Shown: positions 26,426-34,463, counted from the first letter of the stretch. The stretch is DNA of 48,866 bases from Burkholderiales bacterium (GCA_022843705.1 JALHND010000008.1:1-48866); one strand, 5' to 3'. Program-made: numbers and translations. Notes: a model not told the origin generated them from the sequence alone.

Positions 26426-27826
26426 TCATTTCTTTTCCCTGGCGGCGAGGCCGCCGAGCAGGGCGGCGGTCGGCCTGTTGCCGCGCGGCCGGATGGATGG
26501 CGGTTTTTCAGCGGCCGGCGGCTGGCCGGCTGCGGGTGCGGACGGCTGGTACGGTTTGCTGAAATCGAAACCGTCACTGGCCACCTTGGGCGGTGCCGGG
26601 GGGCGGTGAGCGTGGCGCGGCGCTGTTTCTGCCGCAGGCGGTTCATCGCGCGATTCGCGCCGTGGCCGCCGTTCACGCCCGTGCTCGGGTGCCGCAACTT
26701 CGGCGGACTTGCGCGGTATCGAGCGTTTCAGCAGTTTCTCGATTTCAACCAGCAACCGGTTTTCATCCGGGCTGACCAGAGAGATGGCCTCGCCGGTCAT
26801 GCCGGCGCGTCCCGTGCGACCGATGCGGTGCACATAGTCTTCGGGCGTGTAAGGCAGCTCGTAATTGATCACGAAAGGCAGTTCGGCGATGTCGATGCCG
26901 CGTGCCGCAATGTCGGTCGCAACCAGCACGGTCGAGCGGCCTTCCTTGAAGTCCGACAGCGCCTGTTCGCGCTCGGCCTGGGTGCGGTCGCTGTGGATTG
27001 CGGTGGCGTTGATGCCGTCCCGCACAAGTTCGCGTGCGAGCTTGTTGCAGTCGCGTTTCATGCGCAGGAAAACCAGCACCTGCTTCATGTCGCGGGAACG
27101 GATCAGGTTCACGAGCAGGGCGCGCTTGCGGGCAGCCTCCACGTCGTAGACCTGGTGGTCTACGAGATCGGCCGGCGCGTTGCGTCGCGCCACTTCGATC
27201 AGCGTCGGGCTGCGCAGCATCTGGTTGGCCAGTTTCTTGATTTCCTCCGAGAAGGTGGCCGAGAACAGCAGGCTTTGCCGCTGTGTCGGCAACAGGGCAA
27301 GAATGCGCCGGATGTCGGGCAGGAAACCCATGTCGAGCATGCGGTCTGCTTCGTCGAGGACCAGGATCTCCACCTGTCCCAGCGCCACGCTTTTCTGCTG
27401 CACGTGGTCCAGCAGCCGCCCCGGAGTTGCCACCAGGATTTCCACGCCCTCACGCAGGGCCTTGGTCTGTGGCGGCATGTCGACGCCGCCGTAGACCACC
27501 GTGGAGCGCAGCTTCAGGTGTTTGCCGTAGGTTTTGACGCTGTCGCTGACCTGGGCCGCCAGTTCCCGGGTCGGCGTCAGGATCAGCGCGCGCACCGGGT
27601 GCCGGGCGGGCGAGGGGCTGGAGTTGGCGTAAGGGGACAGCAAATGCAGCAGCGGCAGCGTGAACCCCGCCGTCTTGCCGGTGCCGGTCTGGGCACAGCC
27701 CATGATGTCGCGGCGTTCCAGGACGGCGGGAATGGCCTTGGCCTGGATCGGGGTTGGTTCGGTGTAACCCTCATCAGCGACTGCGCGCTGGAGTTCTGGT
27801 ATCAGTTTGAGGTCGGCGAAGGACAT
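26426..27826 (-). CDS. rhlE: DEAD-box RNA helicase RhlE
   Basis: A 466-residue DEAD-box ATPase. The Q motif region begins [14 protein letters not shown], followed by motif I AQTGTGKT, Ia [31 protein letters not shown]-like [20 protein letters not shown] and [12 protein letters not shown]. The last 90 residues are a low-complexity basic/proline-rich tail (for example [10 protein letters not shown]), typical of RhlE-type proteins and likely to bind RNA. It would remodel RNA during ribosome assembly or decay, especially in the cold. It is first in the minus-strand run rhlE - TauE/SafE - rhodanese - YaiI, although the functions are not clearly linked. Confidence 0.93.
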   Translation of the reverse strand: MSFADLKLIPELQRAVADEGYTEPTPIQAKAIPAVLERRDIMGCAQTGTGKTAGFTLPLLHLLSPYANSSPSPARHPVRALILTPTRELAAQVSDSVKTYGKHLKLRSTVVYGGVDMPPQTKALREGVEILVATPGRLLDHVQQKSVALGQVEILVLDEADRMLDMGFLPDIRRILALLPTQRQSLLFSATFSEEIKKLANQMLRSPTLIEVARRNAPADLVDHQVYDVEAARKRALLVNLIRSRDMKQVLVFLRMKRDCNKLARELVRDGINATAIHSDRTQAEREQALSDFKEGRSTVLVATDIAARGIDIAELPFVINYELPYTPEDYVHRIGRTGRAGMTGEAISLVSPDENRLLVEIEKLLKRSIPRKSAEVAAPEHGRERRPRRESRDEPPAAETAPRHAHRPPAPPKVASDGFDFSKPYQPSAPAAGQPPAAEKPPSIRPRGNRPTAALLGGLAAREKK

Positions 27827-28072
27827 GGCGCTACGGCAAATCAGGTCTGGCCTGGAATGATTTCCGCATCATCGTGCGGTTTGCCGCAGGGCAGGGGCAA
27901 CAGCAGGGCCGGCGGCAAAAGTGGAAATGGCAGGGAAACAGTAAAAAACACGCCGCCGGAGTATACCCCGGACGCTGGCTGACGGCCAGCCGGATGCCGA
28001 AAACTTCCAAATATTCAAAAATCTGGTAAATTTTCAGGCAGTATCTGCTCACGCTTCATTCAAGGATGAATA

Positions 28073-28714
28073 GTGCACGCAATGGATGGCGATTATCCGA
28101 CATTGAGTGACCCGGCTGCGATCCGCCTGTTCCCGCTGATCCTGACGCTGGATACCCACGGCATTCCCCATCGCTGGATCAGCTGGCAGCATGCCTGTTA
28201 CTACTATTCCAAAAACCAGGTGGCCTGGAGCATGGGCCGCCAGGCATTCACGGTGCGCGGCGGCACCAACCGCATCACCGGCGAGCGTTCGGTCATCAGC
28301 GGGGCGAGCATCATCGCGATCAAGGGCAAGGCGATGGCAATGCGGTCATTCAACCAGGTTCCGCCGCTCAGCAATCGTGAATTGTTTCATCGTGATCGCC
28401 AGATTTGCGCTTATTGCGCGCAGGGGTTTGCCAGTGCGCGTCTGACGCGTGATCATATAGTGCCGTTTTCAAAGGGCGGGCGTGATACCTGGATGAACGT
28501 GGTGACCGCCTGCCGCGCCTGCAATGAACGCAAGAGTGATCGCACCCCAGAAGGCGCCGGCATGGAGCTGGTCTACCTGCCGTATGTGCCCAACCGCGCT
28601 GAATACCTGATATTGACCAATCGCCGCATTCTTGCCGACCAGATGGAATTTCTGGCCCAGCATGTGCCGGCGCAGAGCCGGCTGCACCAGCCGCTGCTGA
28701 CTAGCGCTGCGTGA
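28073..28714 (+). CDS. HNH endonuclease-domain protein
   Basis: A 213-residue protein with a central HNH domain. CAYC and CRACN form a zinc-binding four-cysteine frame around RDHIVPFSKGG, with the conserved Asp-His and Asn (WMNVVTACRACN). The N-terminal 100 residues (for example HRWISWQHACYYYSKNQVAW) and C-terminal 45 residues are conserved in stand-alone HNH proteins of beta- and gammaproteobacteria. It is not part of a recognisable restriction, phage or toxin locus. The GTG at 28073 is preferred because AAGGA lies six bases upstream; an ATG at 28082 would be fifteen bases away. Its end overlaps the convergent membrane-protein gene by 14 bases. Confidence 0.86.
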   Translation: MHAMDGDYPTLSDPAAIRLFPLILTLDTHGIPHRWISWQHACYYYSKNQVAWSMGRQAFTVRGGTNRITGERSVISGASIIAIKGKAMAMRSFNQVPPLSNRELFHRDRQICAYCAQGFASARLTRDHIVPFSKGGRDTWMNVVTACRACNERKSDRTPEGAGMELVYLPYVPNRAEYLILTNRRILADQMEFLAQHVPAQSRLHQPLLTSAA

Positions 28715-29258
28715 AGTGCCGCATTGCGGCCCGGATGTCATCACCGCTGGGCGCCTGACGTTCCCGGAAAATCAGCCACAGCAGTGCCCCATTCGCGAGG
28801 ATGAAAGCGATCTCGATGTACAGCAGCGTCTCGACGATCACGTGCGCCGGTTTGCGCGAGAAGATGAAATAGAAGCCCTCGAAGGTCGGAATCGCGGCTT
28901 TGGTCAGCGCGAACACCGACTCCATCGGGGGGAACAGCAGCATCAGCACCAGATTGGCTCCGGTGAACAACAATGCGGCATTCTGCAGTCCGAGTTTGCG
29001 GGGCCGGCCTGTTGTGGCAGGTCGATCGCGCAGCAACAGCCAGGCGATTGCCAGATTGACAAGCACAACGAGAATTTCAATGACCAGCAGGTCCGGGTTG
29101 ATTTGTCCCAGCGGTGGCAGGCTGAGGATGAAATGAAATCCGGCGAACACCGGCACCGCCGTCGAGGCGATGGAATACTGGTCTATTGGCGGGAAAAGCA
29201 CGATCAGCAGCAGGTTCACTGCGGCGACGATCAATGCAATGCGCTGACTCCGGTTCAT
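28701..29258 (-). CDS. Internally duplicated small membrane protein
   Basis: A 185-residue integral membrane protein with four predicted helices arranged as two copies of one unit of about 80 residues. Copy 1 (about 5-80) has NLLLIVLFPPIDQYS, AVPVFAGFHFILS, then a second helix and LLLRDRPA. Copy 2 (about 92-170) has NLVLMLLFPPMESVF, AAIPTFEGFYFIFS, then a second helix and LIFRERQA. I do not recognise a characterised family and propose no function. The LFPP motif and the aromatic FxGFxFIxS loop are the most conserved points. It lies 82 bases downstream of the DUF1223 gene on the same strand. Confidence 0.75.
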   Translation of the reverse strand: MNRSQRIALIVAAVNLLLIVLFPPIDQYSIASTAVPVFAGFHFILSLPPLGQINPDLLVIEILVVLVNLAIAWLLLRDRPATTGRPRKLGLQNAALLFTGANLVLMLLFPPMESVFALTKAAIPTFEGFYFIFSRKPAHVIVETLLYIEIAFILANGALLWLIFRERQAPSGDDIRAAMRHFTQR

Positions 29259-29340
29259 TCGGTCACGCCAACCCTGTTGACTGCTTCCAGTATAACCGAA
29301 TGAATGCCGCCGTGTTGTCTAAGCCATTGTTTTTAAAGAG

Positions 29341-30123
29341 TCAGTGCCCATGGGTACACCACGGCAGGCTCAGCGCCTGCAATGTTTCGCCGGTGGCGGC
29401 TTGCTGGACAAATATCGCGAGATGGAGATCGGCGATTTTCCAGTTCCGCTCCTTGCGGAGCGGCGCTGCCAGGGCAAGGATGCCCTCGGCATTTGTCGTA
29501 TACGGCCCGGCCAGATGTCGTACCGCGGCATCATGTTCCAGTCGTTTTCCACGGTTTTCTCCAGCGGACACCGCGCTGGCAAGCCTGTTCTCGTAAATGG
29601 CCCAATAGACCCGGGCAAGACTGCGGTGAGCCGGGTCAATGCCGTTGACTGTCAAATGCAGACTTTGCTGCGGGTCTTTGCCATGGATGCCGGCGCGGAT
29701 AAAGGCACCGGCCGGCCTGCTGCCGATTGCTGCCAGCCGTTCGCTGAAGTCGTCGCGAAGCCGGCTGCGCCGGTAGTCCGCGCCATCCAGAAGAAACTGC
29801 GGCGTATAAACCAGGCGTGCACGATTTCGCCGTGCTGCATCCCTTTGCCTTTCACTGAACTCCGGCCGGGCAAAGGGATCTGTCCAGCCGAGGTGATTCC
29901 AGTAGTCAACATGGAACGCCAGCGCAAGCACCCGGTGTGGCGAGACGCCGCGGACTGACAGCATGCTCAGCCAGTGATCGGCCGGCGGGCAGCTGTCGCA
30001 GCCTTCCGAGGTATAGAGTTCCAGCAGGGGCACACGCTGCCTGCCGGATTCCGCGGTACAGGCCATGGCGGCACCGGCGAGCACCAGCAGTAGCGGAGCC
30101 ATCACATTGCGCAGCAGCTTCAT
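29341..30123 (-). CDS. DUF1223 thioredoxin-like secreted protein
   Basis: A 260-residue protein of the DUF1223 family. A hydrophobic N-terminus (LLRNVMAPLLLVLAGAAMAC) acts as a signal sequence; the cysteine after it does not fit a good lipobox. The mature protein begins VPLLELYTSEGCDSCPPADH, with a CxxC in a thioredoxin-like position. FHVDYWNHLGWTDPF and QRDAARRNRARLVYTPQFLLDG are the diagnostic family blocks. A periplasmic thiol-redox role is possible but unproven. The ATG at 30121-30123 is divergent from the PHP gene. Confidence 0.9.
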   Translation of the reverse strand: MKLLRNVMAPLLLVLAGAAMACTAESGRQRVPLLELYTSEGCDSCPPADHWLSMLSVRGVSPHRVLALAFHVDYWNHLGWTDPFARPEFSERQRDAARRNRARLVYTPQFLLDGADYRRSRLRDDFSERLAAIGSRPAGAFIRAGIHGKDPQQSLHLTVNGIDPAHRSLARVYWAIYENRLASAVSAGENRGKRLEHDAAVRHLAGPYTTNAEGILALAAPLRKERNWKIADLHLAIFVQQAATGETLQALSLPWCTHGH

Positions 30124-30151
30124 GTCATTCAGTCGTATCTGCGGGGCAGTA

Positions 30152-30180
30152 CTTACAGCATCGGAAGACTTTGGTATGAT
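30152..30180 (+). promoter_or_regulatory. Probable promoter of the PHP gene
   Basis: CTTACA (30152-30157), a 17-base spacer and TATGAT (30175-30180). Transcription would start near 30187, at the edge of an AT-rich tract that runs up to the start codon. Confidence 0.45.
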
Positions 30181-30197
30181 GCATTTTTTGTATCCTA

Positions 30198-30223
30198 ATT
30201 TATTGATTTTATTGATTTTTAAT
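30198..30223. repeat. AT-rich dispersed tract, copy E
   Basis: An AT-rich tract with two direct TATTGATTTT units directly before and into the start codon of the PHP gene. ATTGATTTTTAAT (30211-30223) recurs exactly at 34317-34329, between lexA and rimP. Confidence 0.5.
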
Positions 30224-31049
30224 GAAAGTCGATTTACACAGCCACTCCACTTTTTCCGACGGCATGCTGGGCCCGGAGGTTCTCGTCGAGCGTGCGGTGC
30301 AGCGCGGTGTCGACATGCTGGCGCTTACGGATCACGACGAAACCGGCGGTCTGGTGGCGGCGCGCGAGGCCGCTGCTGCCTGGGGAATCCGGCTGATCGA
30401 CGGAGTCGAAATTTCCGTTCAATGGGAGGCGGTCACCCTCCATATCGTCGGCTTGTGCATCGATCCTGCACATCTGCCGCTGCATGAGGGATTGGCGGCG
30501 ATCCGCAGCGGACGCGAACATCGCGCACAGCGCATCGCGGCGAGCCTGGCCGAAGCGGGCATTCCCGGCAGCCTGGAGGGGGCGCGGCGTTATGCAAAAA
30601 ATCCGGAACTGGTCAGCCGCGCGCATTTTGCCCGCTACTTGGTGGAAGCAGGACATGCGCGCGACACCAATGCCGTGTTCCGCGGTTACCTGACGCCCGG
30701 AAAGCCGGGTTATGTGCCGCACCAGTGGGCGGAACTGGCCGAAGCCCTGCGCTGGATCTCCGGCAGTGGCGGCGTGGCCGTGCTGGCGCATCCCGGCCGT
30801 TATCCGCTGAACCAACAGCAGTGCGAGCGCCTGCTGGAGGAGTTCATCGGGCTCGGCGGCACCGCCGTCGAGGTGGTCACGGGTTCGCATGCGCCGGACG
30901 AGTTTGTCACCTGGGCGCGTTATGCCCGCCGTTTCGGCCTGCTGGCCTCGGCAGGTTCGGATTTCCACGGCCCCGGGGAGGGTTATCGCGACATCGGCAA
31001 TGTGCCGGTGCTGCCGGCCGGCTGCACGCCGGTCTGGACGGCATTCTGA
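30222..31049 (+). CDS. PHP-domain phosphoesterase
   Basis: A 275-residue PHP-family metal-dependent phosphoesterase like YciV/RNase AM, an enzyme acting on 5' ends of RNA and on 3',5'-nucleoside bisphosphates. Metal ligands are visible in DLHSHSTFSDG near the N-terminus, ALTDHDETGG, HIVGLCID, VLAHPGRYPL and the C-terminal GSDFHGPGEGYRDIG. No ribosome-binding site is seen; the start lies in an unstructured AT-rich leader. It is followed 30 bases later by the YciO-type gene. This pairing, then trpS, is a common gene order in proteobacteria. Confidence 0.9.
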   Translation: MKVDLHSHSTFSDGMLGPEVLVERAVQRGVDMLALTDHDETGGLVAAREAAAAWGIRLIDGVEISVQWEAVTLHIVGLCIDPAHLPLHEGLAAIRSGREHRAQRIAASLAEAGIPGSLEGARRYAKNPELVSRAHFARYLVEAGHARDTNAVFRGYLTPGKPGYVPHQWAELAEALRWISGSGGVAVLAHPGRYPLNQQQCERLLEEFIGLGGTAVEVVTGSHAPDEFVTWARYARRFGLLASAGSDFHGPGEGYRDIGNVPVLPAGCTPVWTAF

Positions 31050-31079
31050 TATCCGGCGCAGCAGAGCGGGTAACACGCC

Positions 31080-31703
31080 ATGTCGCAGTTTTTTGCCATT
31101 CATCCGGAGAATCCGCAGCCGCGCCTGATCCGGCGTGCGGCCGACATCATCCGCTCCGGCGGAATCATCGTTTATCCCACGGACTCCTGTTACGCACTGG
31201 GTTGCCACATCGGTGACAAGGCGGCGATGGAGCGCATCCGTGCAATCCGCGATGTTGATGCCCGGCATCACCTGACGCTGGTCTGTCGCGACCTGTCCGA
31301 ACTCGCGACCTATGCCAAGGTCGACAACAGCCAGTTCCGGCTGCTCAAGGCAGCCACGCCCGGCAGCTATGTGTTCATTCTGGAAGCGACCCGCGAACTG
31401 CCGAAACGTCTGCAGCATCCGAAGCGGCGGACCATCGGCTTGCGCATCCCTGATCATCCGGTGGTCGATGCGCTGTTGATGGAACTGGGCGAACCGATCC
31501 TGTCCTCGACGCTGCTGCTGCCGGGAGACGAACTGCCGCATACCGATGCTGCGGAAATCCGTGAGCGGCTGGAGCATCAGGTCGAATTGGTGCTGGACGG
31601 CGGCTCCTGCGGCATCGAACCATCGACGGTGGTCGACCTGACCGGACCGGCACCGCTGCTGGTGCGGGCCGGCAAGGGCGCACTGGCCCCTTTGGGTTTG
31701 TAA
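31080..31703 (+). CDS. YciO/Sua5/YrdC-family protein
   Basis: A 207-residue protein of the YrdC-like fold, closest to the YciO branch. The N-terminus MSQFFAIHPENPQPRLIRRA, then GGIIVYPTDSCYALGCHIGD and RKLH-like basic strands, form the nucleotide-binding groove. The centre has TPGSYVFILEATRELPKR and RTIGLRIPDHPV, and the end has DGGSCGIEPSTVVDLTG. The fold makes threonylcarbamoyl-adenylate in TsaC/Sua5 proteins, but YciO members are not shown to replace TsaC in the essential tRNA t6A pathway, so I leave the exact role open. It is probably co-transcribed with the PHP gene 30 bases upstream. Confidence 0.85.
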   Translation: MSQFFAIHPENPQPRLIRRAADIIRSGGIIVYPTDSCYALGCHIGDKAAMERIRAIRDVDARHHLTLVCRDLSELATYAKVDNSQFRLLKAATPGSYVFILEATRELPKRLQHPKRRTIGLRIPDHPVVDALLMELGEPILSSTLLLPGDELPHTDAAEIRERLEHQVELVLDGGSCGIEPSTVVDLTGPAPLLVRAGKGALAPLGL

Positions 31704-31797
31704 AAAGCCCGGAAAATCATGCCTTTGCGGCGCAGCTTGCGGGCATCGGCTAAAATCAAAGTCGCCCGGGTGAGGCGGTCCTGCCATCTGCTATTCA

Positions 31798-31824
31798 TAA
31801 GTAATTGTTTTTATTGATATTTTT
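31798..31824. repeat. AT-rich dispersed tract, copy D
   Basis: A 27-base AT-rich tract 52 bases upstream of the trpS start. It is 26/27 identical to 9690-9716 upstream of clpB. TATCAAT follows directly and could pair with the ATTGATA core to form a weak AT hairpin. Confidence 0.65.
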
Positions 31825-31876
31825 ATCAATCTGCGGTGACAACCCTTTACCCCATTCGTCATTTCCGGATCCCTTC

Positions 31877-33082
31877 ATGTTTGAAAACCGCGTTCTCTCC
31901 GGCATGCGCCCCACGGGTGCATTGCATTTCGGCCACTACCACGGCGTGCTCAAGAACTGGATCAAGCTGCAGCACGAGCATCAATGCCTGTTTTTTGTGG
32001 CCGACTGGCATGCGCTGACCACGCATTACGATGATCCGGCGACGATCGAGAATCATGCCTGGGACATGGTGGTGGACTGGCTGGCGGCCGGGGTTGATCC
32101 GGCTCAGGCGACGCTGTTCATCCAGTCAAAAGTGCCCGAGCACGCCGAACTGCACCTGCTGCTGTCGATGATCACGCCGCTGTCCTGGCTGGAACGGGTG
32201 CCGACCTACAAGGACCAGCAGGAGAAACTCGCGGAAAAAGACCTCGCCACCTACGGCTTCCTCGGTTACCCGCTGCTGCAGAGCGCTGACATCCTGATTT
32301 ACCGGGCGAACCTGGTGCCGGTCGGAGAAGACCAGGTGCCACATGTCGAGATCACCCGCGAGATCGCGCGGCGCTTCAATCACGTGTTCGGGCGCGAACC
32401 TGGATTCGAGGAAAAGGCCGAGACGGCAATCAAGAAGCTGGGCGCGAAGCGCGGCAAGCTCTACCGCAAGCTGCGCACGGATTACCTGGAAAAGGGCGAC
32501 GACGGTGCACTGGCTGCCGCACGCGCGCTGCTCGAGGAAACCCAGAACCTGCCGCTGGGCGACCGCGAACGCCTGTTCGGATACATCGAGGGCGGCGGCA
32601 AGGTCATCCTGACGGAACCGCAGGCCCTGCTGACCGAGGCTGCAAAAATGCCCGGGCTCGACGGGCAGAAAATGTCGAAGTCCTACAACAACACCATTGC
32701 GCTGCGCGAGAGCCCGGAAGAAGTGGCGAGGAAGGTGAAAACCATGCCGACTGATCCGGCGCGCATCAAGCGAACCGATCCCGGTGATCCGGAAAAATGC
32801 CCGGTATGGCAGCTGCACCAGGTGTATTCGGACGAAACCAGGAAAAAATGGGTGCAGGAGGGCTGTCGCAGCGCAGGCATCGGCTGCCTCGAGTGCAAAC
32901 AGCCGGTGATCGATGCCATCGTTGCGGAACAGAAGCCGATGCGGGAACGCGCCGAGCGTTTTCTTGACGATCCGACACTGGTGCGCAACATCATCGCCGA
33001 TGGCTGCGAGAAGGCGCGCAAGATGGCGCAGGAGACGCTGCGCGACGTGCGCGAGGTGATGGGGCTCGATTACTCCCTGTAA
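31877..33082 (+). CDS. trpS: Tryptophanyl-tRNA synthetase
   Basis: A 401-residue class I aminoacyl-tRNA synthetase charging tRNA-Trp. The HIGH-type motif appears as GALHFGHYHG (residues about 14-23) and the KMSKS loop as GQKMSKSYNN near residue 265. The protein is longer than the 334-residue E. coli enzyme: it carries an insertion of about 60 residues before the KMSKS loop (KKLGAKRGKLYRKLRTDYLE region), as in other betaproteobacterial TrpS. The ATG at 31877 starts MFENRVLSGMRPTG, the family start; upstream in-frame codons lie in an AT-rich tract. The ribosome-binding site is weak (GGAT). Confidence 0.95.
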   Translation: MFENRVLSGMRPTGALHFGHYHGVLKNWIKLQHEHQCLFFVADWHALTTHYDDPATIENHAWDMVVDWLAAGVDPAQATLFIQSKVPEHAELHLLLSMITPLSWLERVPTYKDQQEKLAEKDLATYGFLGYPLLQSADILIYRANLVPVGEDQVPHVEITREIARRFNHVFGREPGFEEKAETAIKKLGAKRGKLYRKLRTDYLEKGDDGALAAARALLEETQNLPLGDRERLFGYIEGGGKVILTEPQALLTEAAKMPGLDGQKMSKSYNNTIALRESPEEVARKVKTMPTDPARIKRTDPGDPEKCPVWQLHQVYSDETRKKWVQEGCRSAGIGCLECKQPVIDAIVAEQKPMRERAERFLDDPTLVRNIIADGCEKARKMAQETLRDVREVMGLDYSL

Positions 33083-33110
33083 GCGGCTTCCGTATTCAGC
33101 GGAAATCCCG

Positions 33111-33522
33111 TCAAGTTGTGGCGAGGCGTCCCGGCAAGTTGTTGTGATCCTGCGGGCGGCGCAGGAGGTATGCATTGTTTGATTCCAGCCATATCAGTGC
33201 AATGCCGCATTGGCCTGATTTGAGCAGTTGCTCGCAGACCCCAACCTGTTCCCTGGAAGAATCGGCACGAAGCAGCAGCCTCTGGCGCAGGTCGATGCCG
33301 AGGCCGGGTCAGTGCCGGAGGATAGGGAATGGAGGGTGGGGCTATCAGGGGCAGCCAGTATCCATTGCGGGTGAACAGGGCTGCTGCAGGCATCAGCAAC
33401 TTAAGTTCACCGATGCCCGGACGGTCAAAGAATATTTCGGTCAGTGCAACTGCCGGCCACCCCTTGCCAGGCAGTACTGCGCCAAGCTCCGGGTAGCCGG
33501 TGGAGGGATTTTCACGGCCGGC
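33111..33522 (-). pseudogene. Decayed imuA/sulA-type SOS gene remnant downstream of lexA
   Basis: On the minus strand, codons from about 33513 read GYPELGAVLPGKGWPAVALT and continue through FFDRPGIGELKLLMPAAALF and WLPLIAPPSIPYPPAL. This strongly resembles the RecA-like core of ImuA/SulA-type proteins (pattern GFxxLDxxLPGGGWPxGALTE, then RPGIGELxLLxPAL and APPxxPYAPAL). Near 33298-33312 the frame shifts, and the other frame continues GIDLRQRLLLRADS, CEQLLKSGQCGIALIWLES and AYLLRRPQ to a stop at 33111. The usual segment between ALxWL and FLxRP is shortened. Upstream of the core an in-frame stop blocks extension to a start. I conclude it is a broken gene once transcribed behind lexA, where imuA or sulA genes often sit. 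Confidence 0.68.
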
Positions 33523-33604
33523 TGCAGTACAACAGTGACCGCGTCAGCTGTCGTGGCGGCGCGGGATCCACTCCAGTGACGGTGTGGCAACTGATACAGC
33601 CGGG

Positions 33605-34231
33605 TCACCATTTGCCGTTGCGGATCACGCCGACCGCGATGCCCTCGATCTCCAGGGGTTCACGCTTCAGATCAACGGTAATGGGCTGGAAATCGGGATT
33701 TTCCGGAAGCAGCTCCACAATGTTCCGGTTGCGCTGGATGCGTTTTACCGTGACTTCGTCATGCAGGCGTGCAACGACAATCTGTCCCGAGCGGAAATTC
33801 TGGGTGCGATGCACCGCCAGCAGGTCGCCTTCGAGAATTCCTGCATCACGCATGCTCATGCCGCGCACGCGAAGCAGGTAGTCTGCAGCAGGTTCAAACA
33901 GTGCCGGATCGACACGGCAGCGCTGTTCGACGTTCTGTTCGGCGAGCATCGGACTGCCGGCGGCCACTCGTCCGACAACCGGCAGTGTGGAAGGTTGTTT
34001 CAGCCGGATGCCCCGGGAGGCTCCCGAGGTCATTTCAATGACACCCTTGCGCTCAAGGGCGCGAAGATGGGTTTCCGCGGCGTTGGGGGAACTGAAGCCC
34101 ATGGCAGTGCAGATTTCGGCACGGGTCGGCGGAAAGCCGGATTCCTCGACGTGTGTCTCGATCAAACGCAGGATCTCGATCTGACGGGGAGTCAGCGGCT
34201 TCTGGGATTCGCTGAAATTTTCATCACTCAT
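33605..34231 (-). CDS. lexA: LexA SOS repressor
   Basis: A 208-residue LexA. The N-terminal winged helix ([20 protein letters not shown]) and recognition helix ([15 protein letters not shown]) are intact. The auto-cleavage site is Ala91-Gly92 in GRVAAGSP, with the catalytic dyad Ser126 (RGMSMRDAG) and Lys163 (EVTVKRIQ). It represses DNA-damage genes, binding CTGT-N8-ACAG, and is cut when RecA filaments form. The only plausible start is the ATG at 34229-34231. A consensus LexA box lies two bases upstream of it, showing autoregulation, and there is no room for a ribosome-binding site between them. Confidence 0.97.
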   Translation of the reverse strand: MSDENFSESQKPLTPRQIEILRLIETHVEESGFPPTRAEICTAMGFSSPNAAETHLRALERKGVIEMTSGASRGIRLKQPSTLPVVGRVAAGSPMLAEQNVEQRCRVDPALFEPAADYLLRVRGMSMRDAGILEGDLLAVHRTQNFRSGQIVVARLHDEVTVKRIQRNRNIVELLPENPDFQPITVDLKREPLEIEGIAVGVIRNGKW

Positions 34232-34233
34232 GA

Positions 34234-34249
34234 CTGTAATTATATACAG
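34234..34249. promoter_or_regulatory. lexA: LexA box (SOS operator) of lexA
   Basis: CTGT-AATTATAT-ACAG is an exact match to the CTGT-N8-ACAG operator. It covers the predicted -10 element of the lexA promoter, so bound LexA would block RNA polymerase. Confidence 0.93.
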
Positions 34250-34266
34250 TTATCCTGCAACGGCAA
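34239..34266 (-). promoter_or_regulatory. lexA: lexA promoter overlapping the operator
   Basis: Read on the minus strand: TTGCCG (34261-34266), a 16-base spacer and a perfect TATAAT (34239-34244). Only seven bases (TACAGTC) separate the -10 from the ATG, so transcription should start at or within about two bases of the start codon. Confidence 0.7.
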
Positions 34267-34303
34267 GCTGGTAATCCAGTGTGTCACTAGGTTCTTGCGG
34301 ATA

Positions 34304-34335
34304 ATTAAATTAACCCATTGATTTTTAATAAATTG
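34304..34335. repeat. AT-rich dispersed tract, copy F
   Basis: An AT-rich stretch between lexA and the rimP promoter. ATTGATTTTTAAT (34317-34329) is identical to 30211-30223. Confidence 0.45.
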
Positions 34336-34373
34336 TTCTTTCCCCTGCGGAGGGTCTGCAAGGCGGGCTTTTA

Positions 34374-34402
34374 TTGGACGAGTGGCAAATTTTTGTTATA
34401 CT
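34374..34402 (+). promoter_or_regulatory. Sigma-70 promoter of the rimP-nusA-infB operon
   Basis: TTGGAC (34374-34379), a 17-base spacer and TATACT (34397-34402). Transcription would start near 34409, leaving a leader of about 75 bases that holds the hairpin at 34442. Confidence 0.75.
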
Positions 34403-34441
34403 TCAAAGTTCTGTGGAACAGATTGGGCGGCACACACACGG

Positions 34442-34463
34442 ATGGGCGGATCGCCCATTTTTT
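34442..34463 (+). terminator. Attenuator-like hairpin in the rimP leader
   Basis: ATGGGCG (34442-34448), loop GAT, CGCCCAT (34452-34458), then TTTTT. This is a compact intrinsic terminator lying between the promoter and the rimP start codon, 20 bases upstream of the ATG. Premature terminators in rimP leaders are known in proteobacteria; here it probably allows NusA- or RimP-linked attenuation of the whole operon. Confidence 0.65.

Noticed and set aside
28005-28036. AT-rich stretch upstream of the HNH gene as another member of the repeat family
   Set aside because: It is AT-rich but lacks the CAAATACTTA and TATTGATTT cores, so it is more likely promoter sequence.
33175-33579. A 134-codon plus-strand frame between trpS and lexA
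   Set aside because: It is antisense to the imuA/sulA-like relic, which gives a much better family match.
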